From an uncultured delta proteobacterium (lineage in GTDB: Bacteria; Desulfobacterota; Desulfovibrionia; Desulfovibrionales; Desulfovibrionaceae), in the NCBI GenBank assembly GCA_903843965.1, contig CAIMRY010000015.1, forward strand, positions 1 through 64,000: 64,000 nucleotides of DNA, given 5' to 3'. The stretch's first letter is position 1; every line of letters begins with the position of its first letter. The notes below the pieces were generated by a model, which was given only the letters and a program-made list of their open reading frames with translations, had not been told where the DNA came from and did no database searches. The position numbers were made by a program, and so were the translations under genes. This document shows, piece by piece, positions 46,245 to 53,843 of this stretch.

Positions 46245-47486
46245 TCAAGGCTCCTGCGTGGGGGTGAGCTGGCGCAAAACCCAGTGCAGCAGCTCGTGCC
46301 CGGCCTCGACCACCAGCCCGGTGGAGCGCGCCTGGGCCTCGCTGAAGTCCGTTACCTCCGGGGGCTCGCAGCCGACTGGGTCGCAGCCCGGACGCCAGAG
46401 CAGGAAGGGCACGGCGTCGGGCGTGTGGGTCTTTTCGGCAATGGGCGTGAAATGGTCGCAGGTGATGACAAAGGCCACGTCCTGGCCCCCGTTCTGACCC
46501 CCGCTCTGACCGTTGAACGCCTGGCGCAGCGGGGCCACGATGCGCGCGTCGAAGCGGCTGATTGCCTCGGTCTTCTCCACGGCGTTGCCCGCGTGGCCGC
46601 ACTCGTCCGGGCCCTCCAGGTGCACGAAGGCGAAGTCGCCGTGTTCCAGGAACTTGAGCGCCGCGTCCACCTTGCCCTGGTAGTTGGTCTCGATGAGCCC
46701 GGTGGCGCCAGGCACCTCGATGACCTCCATGCCCGCAGCCCGGCCCAGGCCGCGCACCAGGTCCACGGCGGAGATGACCGCGCCCCTGCGGCCAAAGGTC
46801 GTGTTGAAATTGGGCAGGCTGAGCGGGCGGCCCTGGCCCCAGGGCCAGATGGAGTTGGCCTTGGAGCCGCGCGCGGTCTCGGCCAGGCGCTCCTCGGCCT
46901 GGAAAAGCAGGTCCCACATGCGCGGGCAGCGGGAAAACTCGCGCAGGTCCGCGTGCAGGGACTTGCCGGTGATGTCGTGGGGGGGGCTGATGCGTAGGGA
47001 AACCTCGGGCTCCAGCGCGCCGCCCTTGTGCACCAGCAGGTGCCGGTACTGCACGCCGGGGTGAAACTGGAAGGTCTCGTCGCCCAGGCGCTGCTCCAGG
47101 TCGCGCACCAAGGGAGCGGAGACCTCGGTGGTGATGTGCCCGGAGGAGTAGTCGAGCATCCTGCCCTGGGGCGAAAGCTCGCTCACGCTGACCAGGTTCA
47201 TGCGCCAGACCAGGTCGTCCGGGTCGAGCACGAGCCCCTGGGCTGCGGCCTCGATGGGCCCGCGCCCGGTGTGGTGCGTGGCCGGGTTGAAGCCCAGAAG
47301 CGACATGTTGGCCACGTCCGAGCCGGGCGCCATGCCCTCGGGGATGGTATGGCACACGCCGACAACGCCGCTGGCGGCCAGCTCGTCCATGTTCGGGGTG
47401 GCGGCGGCCTCCAGGCAGGTTGTGTTGCCGGGCATCTCGCCCGGCCAGCCGCCCATGCCGTCGGCGATGAGAAAGAGGAGTTTCAT
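46245..47486 (-). CDS. ApgM-like alkaline-phosphatase-fold enzyme; possible homoserine kinase
   Basis: A 413-residue member of the cofactor-independent phosphoglycerate mutase (archaeal ApgM) family: start LLFLIADGMGGWPGEMPG, TPNMDELAASG, GSDVANMSLLGFNP, and metal block ITCDHFTPI. A named subfamily (TIGR02535, proposed homoserine kinase) sits beside hom and threonine synthase genes in organisms lacking ThrB. Here the gene lies in the same strand run as hom and an aminotransferase, so homoserine phosphorylation is a serious alternative to mutase activity. Its ATG (47486) overlaps the stop of the PIN gene (TGATG) and has no clear ribosome site of its own. A 12-bp duplication gives GQSGGQNGGQ. 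Confidence 0.82.
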   Translation of the reverse strand: MKLLFLIADGMGGWPGEMPGNTTCLEAAATPNMDELAASGVVGVCHTIPEGMAPGSDVANMSLLGFNPATHHTGRGPIEAAAQGLVLDPDDLVWRMNLVSVSELSPQGRMLDYSSGHITTEVSAPLVRDLEQRLGDETFQFHPGVQYRHLLVHKGGALEPEVSLRISPPHDITGKSLHADLREFSRCPRMWDLLFQAEERLAETARGSKANSIWPWGQGRPLSLPNFNTTFGRRGAVISAVDLVRGLGRAAGMEVIEVPGATGLIETNYQGKVDAALKFLEHGDFAFVHLEGPDECGHAGNAVEKTEAISRFDARIVAPLRQAFNGQSGGQNGGQDVAFVITCDHFTPIAEKTHTPDAVPFLLWRPGCDPVGCEPPEVTDFSEAQARSTGLVVEAGHELLHWVLRQLTPTQEP

Positions 47487-47983
47487 CAAGTATAACTCAG
47501 CAGATGATTAATGTTAAAGGCACCATAGCCCTGTTTGCATATGCGAAAATACAATGGTCCGTCTGCTGTGACAATATAAAATCCACGTTTTGCCATTGAG
47601 ATTAGAGTTGAGTCAGAAAGGCCAAAAATACTGAAGTGATCATCTTTGCAGGCTTCATTGCTACAAGTATATACTTCATTGAGCTGCGGTATATGCTTGC
47701 TGAGTTCTTCGAGATATTTGCTTTTCGAGTTTACGTACTTTGATTCCAGAAGGTTTGAAACTTCTGTAAGCGAGTTCGGTGTAGTGTATATTGAACCAAA
47801 ATAAGACTGAATTTGGTTTAAAAAAATAAATTCATCAATATTAAATGAAGCTGTTCTTTTGTATGTTGAGATTAGATTAGTATTAATACTACCAATAACA
47901 TAGAGTAGTAAGACGTTTGCATCAAATACAACACCCGTCTTAACAAACTTTTCAAGTCTAAGATAGGAAAGATTAACTTTCAC
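47486..47983 (-). CDS. PIN-domain protein, likely toxin-type nuclease (AT-rich)
   Basis: A 165-residue PIN-fold protein: VVFDANVLLLYVIG (first Asp, D21), TPNSLTEVSNLL (Glu), FGLSDSTLISMA (Asp) and IVTADGPLYFRI (last Asp) form the acidic metal site of VapC-like RNases. The whole gene is AT-rich with codon use unlike its neighbours. It overlaps its upstream partner by 4 nt and its stop overlaps the mutase-like start (TGATG). A toxin role is inferred from fold and pairing. Confidence 0.78.
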   Translation of the reverse strand: MKVNLSYLRLEKFVKTGVVFDANVLLLYVIGSINTNLISTYKRTASFNIDEFIFLNQIQSYFGSIYTTPNSLTEVSNLLESKYVNSKSKYLEELSKHIPQLNEVYTCSNEACKDDHFSIFGLSDSTLISMAKRGFYIVTADGPLYFRICKQGYGAFNINHLLSYT

Positions 47984-48222
47984 AGTTCTCTAAACTTCAT
48001 AGAGTGAACTTCAGCTGTATTAGCATTAATTTTAAATGTTTTATAGGTATAGGAGCGTCTTAGTGTGTCTGCTGGATAACCAACTGTGATCAACCAAAAG
48101 GTTTCATCATCAGATAGCTCTGCTTCTTCAACAGTTATGTCCTGCGGATTGATGAAAGGATTAAGGTCTCTTATGTATCCTCTTGATATGGTCGCCGCTT
48201 GCTTGACGTCTACTGAAGGCAT
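47980..48222 (-). CDS. Small partner of the PIN protein, possible antitoxin (AT-rich)
   Basis: An 80-residue protein (MPSVDVKQAATISRGYIRDL...) of no family I recognise, with a predicted beta-rich C-terminal half (WLITVGYPAD, YKTFKINANTAEVHSMKF). It overlaps the PIN gene by 4 nt (ATGA) and has the same AT-rich composition. Antitoxin or PIN cofactor is inferred only from pairing and size. No known DNA-binding motif is obvious. Confidence 0.6.
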   Translation of the reverse strand: MPSVDVKQAATISRGYIRDLNPFINPQDITVEEAELSDDETFWLITVGYPADTLRRSYTYKTFKINANTAEVHSMKFREL

Positions 48223-48291
48223 AATCGCTCCGTTTGTTATATTTGATGAGCCAATAATTCACTCTGCAAAGTTGGTCCATTTTGATGATTG

Positions 48292-49590
48292 CTACAGGAT
48301 GGGGAAGTGCACCGTGGGCCGGACAGTGAAGCTCATGGCGTCGATCTCGCGGATGGTCTCGGCCACGGCCTTGGCGCGCGCGTTGTGGGTCAAAAAGACG
48401 ATGGGCACGTCCGTGGCGGACATGTCGCCCTTTTGCACGGCCTGGGCGATGGAGATGCCGTGCTCGGCCATGGCGTGGGCGATGGACGCCATGACGCCGG
48501 GGCGGTCGGCCACGGCGAAGCGGAAGTAGTGCATGGACACGGCCTCGTCCGAGGGCAGGATGTCGGCCTGCGCAAGCGGCCTGTTGCCGAAGCCGGTGTT
48601 GTCGAACCGCCAGCCCGGCACGGCCAGCCCCCGGCAGATGGCCATGATGTCGGCCATGACCGCGCTGCCTGTGGGCAGATCCCCGGCGCCCTGGCCGTGC
48701 AGCATGATCGGGCCCACGGCGTTGCCCTCCACGCGCACGGCGTTGAAGTTGCCGCCAACCCGCGCCAGAAGGAAGGTGTACTTGACCAGCGTGGGCTGCA
48801 CGCTGGCCTCGATCCTGCCATCGACCTCGCGCGCCTGGGCCAAAAGCTTGATGCGGTAGCCGAACTCCCGGGCCAGCTCGATGTCCAGCGGCGTGACCTG
48901 GGTGATGCCGCGCACGGGCACGCTGGAAAGCGGGAAGTCCCGTCCGTAGGCCAGGCGGATGAGCACCACGAGCTTGTGGGCCGTGTCCAGGCCCTCGATG
49001 TCATAGGTCGGGTCGGCCTCGGCATAGCCCAGGTCCTGGGCCTGCTTCAGCGCCGTGGCGAAGTCCAGGTGGCTGGTGGTCATCTCCGACAGAATGTAGT
49101 TGGCCGTGCCGTTCATGATGCCGACCAGGCGCTCGATGCGGTTGGCCCCCAGGCTCTCGCGCAGGGTCTGCACGATGGGGATGCCCCCGGCCACGCTGGC
49201 CTCGTAGAACAGGCCCAGGCCCCTGGCCGCCGCCAGGGCCGAGAGCTCCGGCCCGTGCAGCGCCAGCAGGTGCTTGTTGGCCGTGACCACGTGCTTGCCG
49301 GACGAGAGCGCCCGGGTGATGAGCCCCTTGGCGGTGTCGATGCCGCCCATGAGCTCCACCACCACGTCGATGTCCGGGTCGTTCACCAGGTCGTCGGGGC
49401 TGGCGGTGAAGCGCACGTCCGGGCCCAGGTCCACGGCGCGTTTCTTGGCCAGGTCGCGCACCAGCACGGTCTTGATGGCGATGCTGCGCCCGGTGCGCGC
49501 GCGGATGATCTCGCCGTTCTCCTGGAGGATCTTGGCGAGGCCGGAGCCGACTGTGCCGAAACCGGCGAGTCCGAGGCGCAGCGTTTCCAT
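48292..49590 (-). CDS. hom: Homoserine dehydrogenase with ACT domain
   Basis: A 432-residue enzyme making homoserine for threonine and methionine. NAD(P)-binding loop GFGTVGSG; catalytic region GGIPIVQTLRESL...IMNGTANYILSEM; C-terminal ACT domain (RFAVADRPGVMASIAHAMAEHGI) for threonine feedback. It follows the aminotransferase by 9 nt. Downstream, the AT-rich PIN pair separates it from the homoserine-kinase candidate. Confidence 0.96.
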   Translation of the reverse strand: METLRLGLAGFGTVGSGLAKILQENGEIIRARTGRSIAIKTVLVRDLAKKRAVDLGPDVRFTASPDDLVNDPDIDVVVELMGGIDTAKGLITRALSSGKHVVTANKHLLALHGPELSALAAARGLGLFYEASVAGGIPIVQTLRESLGANRIERLVGIMNGTANYILSEMTTSHLDFATALKQAQDLGYAEADPTYDIEGLDTAHKLVVLIRLAYGRDFPLSSVPVRGITQVTPLDIELAREFGYRIKLLAQAREVDGRIEASVQPTLVKYTFLLARVGGNFNAVRVEGNAVGPIMLHGQGAGDLPTGSAVMADIMAICRGLAVPGWRFDNTGFGNRPLAQADILPSDEAVSMHYFRFAVADRPGVMASIAHAMAEHGISIAQAVQKGDMSATDVPIVFLTHNARAKAVAETIREIDAMSFTVRPTVHFPIL

Positions 49591-49599
49591 CGAGTCTCC

Positions 49600-50772
49600 C
49601 TATTTGCCGAAGAACTTCTTCAGGTTGCGCGTGGCCTGGTTGATGCGGTGGCGGTTCTCCACCAGGGCGAAGCGCACGTGGTCGTCGCCGTAGTTGCCGA
49701 AGCCAAGGCCCGGCGACACGGCCACCTCGGCCTCGCGCAGCAGCAGCTTGGAGAATTCCACGCTGCCCATGGCCTTGAACTCGTCAGGTATCTCGGCCCA
49801 GACGAACATGGTGGCCTTGGGCGGCGGCACCATCCAGCCTGCGCGGTGCAGGCCCTCGATGAGCGCGTCGCGGCGGTCCTGGTGCACGTCCATGATCTCG
49901 CGCACGCACTCCTGCGGGCCGTTTAGGGCCGTGCAGGCCGCGATCTGGATGGGCTGGAAGATGCCGTAGTCCAGGTAGCTCTTGATGCGCGTGAGCGCCT
50001 GGACCATGTCGCGGTTGCCCACGCAGAAGCCCACGCGCCACCCGGCCATGGAATAGCTCTTGGTCAGCGAGAAGAACTCGACCGCCACGTCCTTGGCGCC
50101 CCTGGCCTGCATGAAGCTGGGGGCCACATAGCCGTCGTAGGTGAAGTCCGCGTAGGCGAAGTCGTGGATGATGTACATCCCGTGCTCCTTGGCGAAGTCC
50201 ACGATTCGTTCGAAATAGGGTATGTCCGCGCAAATGGTGGTCGGGTTGTGCGGGTAGTTGATGACCAGCAGCTTGGGCTTGGGCCAGGTCTGCTTGACGG
50301 CGATCTGGAGGTCCTCCAGGAAGTCGCGGCCCTTGCCCATGGGGATGCGGCGCACGTCGGCCCCGGCGATGATGGCGGCATAGGGGTGGATGGGATAGGC
50401 CGGATCGGGCGCGAAAACGACATCGCCGGGGGAGAGCATGACCAGGGCCAGGTGCGCCAGGCCTTCCTTGGCACCCATGGTGCACACCACCTCCTGGTCG
50501 TGGTCCAGCTCAACGCCGAAGCGGCGCAGATACCAGTTGGCGATGGCCAGGCGCAGGCCCTTGATGCCCTTGGAGGCGCTGTAGCGGTGGTTGCCGGATT
50601 TCTGCGCCGCCTCCATGAGCTTTTCGACGATATGTGGCGGGGTGGGCAGGTCCGGGTTGCCCATGCCCAGATCGATGATGTCCGCGCCCTGGTGGCGCAT
50701 CTGCATCTTCAGTTCGTTGACCTGGGCGAAAACATACGGCGGCAGGCGGTGGACTCTGGGAAATTGCTGCAT
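49600..50772 (-). CDS. alaC: PLP aminotransferase, AlaC-like (alanine/aspartate type)
   Basis: A 390-residue class I aminotransferase: [32 protein letters not shown], and the PLP lysine in [16 protein letters not shown]. It is closest in pattern to AlaC glutamate-pyruvate transaminases and related aspartate aminotransferases, which are often linked to hom in these bacteria. AAGGAG lies before the ATG. Substrate is not certain. Confidence 0.9.
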   Translation of the reverse strand: MQQFPRVHRLPPYVFAQVNELKMQMRHQGADIIDLGMGNPDLPTPPHIVEKLMEAAQKSGNHRYSASKGIKGLRLAIANWYLRRFGVELDHDQEVVCTMGAKEGLAHLALVMLSPGDVVFAPDPAYPIHPYAAIIAGADVRRIPMGKGRDFLEDLQIAVKQTWPKPKLLVINYPHNPTTICADIPYFERIVDFAKEHGMYIIHDFAYADFTYDGYVAPSFMQARGAKDVAVEFFSLTKSYSMAGWRVGFCVGNRDMVQALTRIKSYLDYGIFQPIQIAACTALNGPQECVREIMDVHQDRRDALIEGLHRAGWMVPPPKATMFVWAEIPDEFKAMGSVEFSKLLLREAEVAVSPGLGFGNYGDDHVRFALVENRHRINQATRNLKKFFGK

Positions 50773-50907
50773 TGCGCGCTCCTTGGCTCCCCGTAGCTGC
50801 CCGGACTTGCCCGTCGCTCACCGGAGATGATTGTTCGGTAGGGCGGAACCTTACATGCGCACGGGGGCTGCTGTCAAAAGCAATGATGCTGCAAATGCGG
50901 GGCGCGG

Positions 50908-50935
50908 GCATTGTCCGGGACGCATTGTCCGGGAC
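50908..50935. repeat. 14-bp tandem duplication in the alaC/deaminase intergenic region
   Basis: Two exact adjacent copies of GCATTGTCCGGGAC in the divergent promoter region. Confidence 0.9.
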
Positions 50936-50980
50936 GCGAGGACATGCTATGCGTTGCAGAATCCATGGAGGAGGTGCGCC

Positions 50981-51517
50981 ATGCCGCGTGAAACAGCCGC
51001 AACTCAAGCCGCAAAGCCAGCCGGAAGGCCTGCCGCAAAGCCAGCCGGAACATTGGTCGGAAAATTGTCCCGCAAGGACTATGAACGGATGCTGGAGGTG
51101 GCCCTGGTGGAGGCCCGGCTGGGCCTGGCCGAGGGCGGGGTGCCCATTGGCGCGGCCCTGTTCGACAGCGCGGGTAAGCTCTTGGGGCGCGGGCGCAACC
51201 GCCGCGTGCAGGACAACGACCCCTCCATGCACGCCGAGACCTCGGCCTTCCGCAACGCGGGCCGCCGCGCCAGCTACCGCGACACGATCATGGTCACCAC
51301 GCTGGCCCCGTGCTGGTACTGCTCCGGGCTGGTGCGCCAGTTCGGCATCGGCACCGTGGTGGCGGGGGAAAGCGCGACCTTCCAGGGCGGTCTTGCCTGG
51401 CTCAAGGAGAACGGCGTCACGGTCGTCGACCTGGACAGCGCGGAGTGCAAGGCGCTGCTCGGCGGGTTCATTGTGGCCAGGCCGGAGGTGTGGAACGAGG
51501 ACATCGGGGTGGAGTAA
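50981..51517 (+). CDS. Zinc-dependent nucleoside/cytosine deaminase family protein
   Basis: A 178-residue cytidine-deaminase-like protein: MHAETSAFRNAGRR (zinc His and catalytic Glu) and TLAPCWYCSG (PCxxC zinc cysteines). It resembles yeast-type cytosine deaminase and guanine/nucleoside deaminases more than TadA. The ATG at 50981 follows GGAGGAGG. The first ~27 residues are Ala/Pro/Lys-rich (AAKPAGRPAAKPAG) from a 24-bp duplication and are not part of the fold. Confidence 0.87.
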   Translation: MPRETAATQAAKPAGRPAAKPAGTLVGKLSRKDYERMLEVALVEARLGLAEGGVPIGAALFDSAGKLLGRGRNRRVQDNDPSMHAETSAFRNAGRRASYRDTIMVTTLAPCWYCSGLVRQFGIGTVVAGESATFQGGLAWLKENGVTVVDLDSAECKALLGGFIVARPEVWNEDIGVE

Positions 51518-51615
51518 GCGAGGACCGCTCGCAGCCGAACGATTTTCGCGGCGTACGCGTTGGCGTCGTCGACCGGCGAGAGCCGGTCCATGAACACGTG
51601 AACCGTGCCGTGCAG

Positions 51616-52425
51616 CTATTCCTTGAGGACGTCAGAGGCGAATTCGTCGATCGCCTTGTACACTTCTTCATATGCGTTGAAGAACATGTGGTATCCCGAT
51701 CTGCATGGGCTTTTGGACTCAGATGTTCCTGTTTTGATGATGACATACCTCGTTTTCCGCGAGTTCGTTTTCAGCAGGTCGTTGTACACCTGAAGCGAGC
51801 TTGATCTGGTCGATTTCGGGCAGCCGTCGTTCTCGTGGGCCAGGAACAGAACCGCCACGTTGGTGTCCGGGTTGAACCGGGAGCCGTTTCTGCCGGAGCT
51901 GTAGATGATCCCGCCGACAAGATCCTCTTTGTGGCTTTTCTGCAAATATTTATAGAATTCCGTGACGCTGACCGCGCCGTTGCTATGCCCCATAAGCCAG
52001 ACCGGTTTGTTGAACTTCTGCTTGTAAAACAGCACGACGCTCTCTATCCGCAGGAGGTGGTCGGCTATGGTCCTGGAGATCGGGTAGCCATCTCCGACGG
52101 ACAATTCCGTGGGACTGTCGAAGATGACGACGTTGAAGGCTCCGGATGTGAGCTGCGGATTGCTGAGCGGCTTCAACGTATTTCCATAGAAGCCGCCGAG
52201 ATCGGTTCTGTCCAACGTGAGTCCGATGTGCCCCTCTCCGCCAGGGATCATGATCAATGTAGCCTTTGCGGCAGGGCTTCTCCAGAGGAACGTCATTGTC
52301 GGTGTTGTTGACGGCGAGCCGTTATTTCGGAATTCCACAGGGAGCACTTCCGCAAAGCTACAGGTTGCCGAGAGCGCCAGGCAAAGACATATTGCGGAGC
52401 GAATGAGAAAATGTGCCGGTTTCAC
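51616..52425 (-). CDS. Secreted alpha/beta hydrolase
   Basis: About 269 residues, with a signal peptide (FLIRSAICLCLALSATCSFA) and an alpha/beta-hydrolase fold: PGGEGHIGL (oxyanion region), GHSNGAVS (nucleophile serine elbow), VAVLFLAHENDGC (acidic residue) and a late His (GYHMFFN). The mature protein has four Cys. I chose GTG 52425, with GGGAG just upstream, because the frame's first ATG falls inside the promoter. Base composition is visibly lower in GC than neighbours, suggesting transfer. Substrate unknown. Confidence 0.78.
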   Translation of the reverse strand: MKPAHFLIRSAICLCLALSATCSFAEVLPVEFRNNGSPSTTPTMTFLWRSPAAKATLIMIPGGEGHIGLTLDRTDLGGFYGNTLKPLSNPQLTSGAFNVVIFDSPTELSVGDGYPISRTIADHLLRIESVVLFYKQKFNKPVWLMGHSNGAVSVTEFYKYLQKSHKEDLVGGIIYSSGRNGSRFNPDTNVAVLFLAHENDGCPKSTRSSSLQVYNDLLKTNSRKTRYVIIKTGTSESKSPCRSGYHMFFNAYEEVYKAIDEFASDVLKE

Positions 52426-52543
52426 GAGACTCCCAAAGGCCTTGTGCCCTGGTTGCGGCGGGGTGCAGCACGAATGCGGACGGACGTAGGCCCGCAGCCG
52501 CTGCATCTCTGAGGCGATGCCCCAGCCGTGAGGTTCATCTTTT

Positions 52544-52572
52544 AATGTAGCCCCGCGTGAAGGCGTGGTCAA
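52544..52572 (-). promoter_or_regulatory. Sigma70-type promoter of the hydrolase gene
   Basis: Minus strand: TTGACC (52572-52567), 17-nt spacer, TACATT (52549-52544). Both boxes and the spacing are identical to those before pelE. Confidence 0.6.
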
Positions 52573-52619
52573 TCCAATGGAACATCGTGGGCGTTGACTC
52601 CGCGTACCGGCCCCCGCCC

Positions 52620-52648
52620 TTGACCTGCGGCCCCGTTTTTTTTAGCGT
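52620..52648 (+). promoter_or_regulatory. Possible ilvE promoter
   Basis: TTGACC (52620-52625), 17 nt, TAGCGT (52643-52648). Only the three most conserved -10 bases match. Confidence 0.35.
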
Positions 52649-52732
52649 GTCGGACTAACGTGAGACCTCGACGTGCCTCCTGGCCTGTCCTGTGCTCAAC
52701 CCCCCAAATCGGCCCAAATGGAGAACACGGAC

Positions 52733-53656
52733 ATGGTTCAGAAAGCTGAAAAGATCTGGATGGATGGCAAGCTCGTCAACTGGGATGAAGCCAATGTGCA
52801 CATCCTCACCCATACCCTGCACTATGGCTGCGGCGTCTTCGAGGGCATCCGCGCCTACGAGTGCACCGACGGCCGCAGCGCCGTCTACCGCCTGACCGAG
52901 CACATGCAGCGCCTCATCGACTCCGCGCACATCCTGGGCATGAAGCTGCCCTTCAGCCGCGAGGAGCTGGTCCAGGCCGTGGTCGACACCCTGAAGGTGA
53001 ACAAGATGAAAGCCGGGTACATCCGCCCGCTGGTCTTCATCGGCGACGGCGTCATGGGCGTGCACCCCGGCGCCAACCCCATCCGCGTGGCCATCGCCAC
53101 CTGGCCCTGGGGCGCCTACCTGGGCGACGGCGCCTTGGAAAAGGGCATCAGCGTCAAGACCTCGACCTTCGCCCGGCACCACGTCAACGCCATGATGACC
53201 AAGGCCAAGGCCTGCGGCAACTACGTGAACTCCGTGCTGGCCAAGACCGAGGCCGTGGCCGACGGCTACCACGAGGCGCTCATGCTCGACACCCAGGGCT
53301 ACGTGTCCGAGGCCAGCGGCGAGAACATCTTCATCGTCAAGAACGAGATCATCAAGACCACGCCGCTGACCTCCATCCTGCCCGGCATCACCCGCGACAG
53401 CATCATGACCCTGGCGCGCGACCTGGGCTACGAGGTGGTGGAGCAGCTCTTCACCCGCGACGAGCTGTACATCGCCGACGAGGCCTTCTTCAGCGGCACA
53501 GCGGCGGAGATCACGCCCATCCGCGAGGTCGACCGCCGCAGCATCGGTGCTGGCAAGGCAGGCCCCCTCTCGCTGCTGCTCCAGAAGGAGTACTTCCGCA
53601 TCGTCAAGGGCGAGAACCCGGACTATTCGCACTGGCTGCACGAGTACGCCATCTAG
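52733..53656 (+). CDS. ilvE: Branched-chain amino-acid aminotransferase
   Basis: A 307-residue fold-type IV PLP enzyme: [25 protein letters not shown] start, THVNAMM-type region reading [19 protein letters not shown] with the PLP lysine, and [14 protein letters not shown]. It makes valine, leucine and isoleucine from their keto acids. The ATG at 52733 gives the family start; ATG 52718 is possible. It is followed by a stem-loop. Confidence 0.95.
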   Translation: MVQKAEKIWMDGKLVNWDEANVHILTHTLHYGCGVFEGIRAYECTDGRSAVYRLTEHMQRLIDSAHILGMKLPFSREELVQAVVDTLKVNKMKAGYIRPLVFIGDGVMGVHPGANPIRVAIATWPWGAYLGDGALEKGISVKTSTFARHHVNAMMTKAKACGNYVNSVLAKTEAVADGYHEALMLDTQGYVSEASGENIFIVKNEIIKTTPLTSILPGITRDSIMTLARDLGYEVVEQLFTRDELYIADEAFFSGTAAEITPIREVDRRSIGAGKAGPLSLLLQKEYFRIVKGENPDYSHWLHEYAI

Positions 53657-53668
53657 CGTCCAACCGTT

Positions 53669-53698
53669 CCGGGGGGAGCGCCCAGACGCTCCCTCCGG
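53669..53698 (+). terminator. Strong hairpin after ilvE, without T tail
   Basis: CCGGGGGGAGCG-cccaga-CGCTCCCTCCGG. The stem is strong but no T run follows, so its role in termination is uncertain. Confidence 0.35.
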
Positions 53699-53843
53699 GC
53701 TGTGGCCCGAAAAACCGTCGGGGCGTTTGACGCCACCGGGACAGCCGACGCCAAAGACGCATCCGTCGTTATCGAAACATCCGGCGACACCGACGCCGCC
53801 AGCCCCCCCCCAAACCCGCGCACCCACGCCCCGGAGCCCGCAC

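Larger units (their letters stand above)
52426..52732. other. Divergent promoter region between hydrolase and ilvE
   Basis: About 300 bp without a gene. It contains a minus-strand promoter for the hydrolase, a weaker plus-strand promoter for ilvE and a T8 run. No leader peptide was recognised. Confidence 0.55.
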
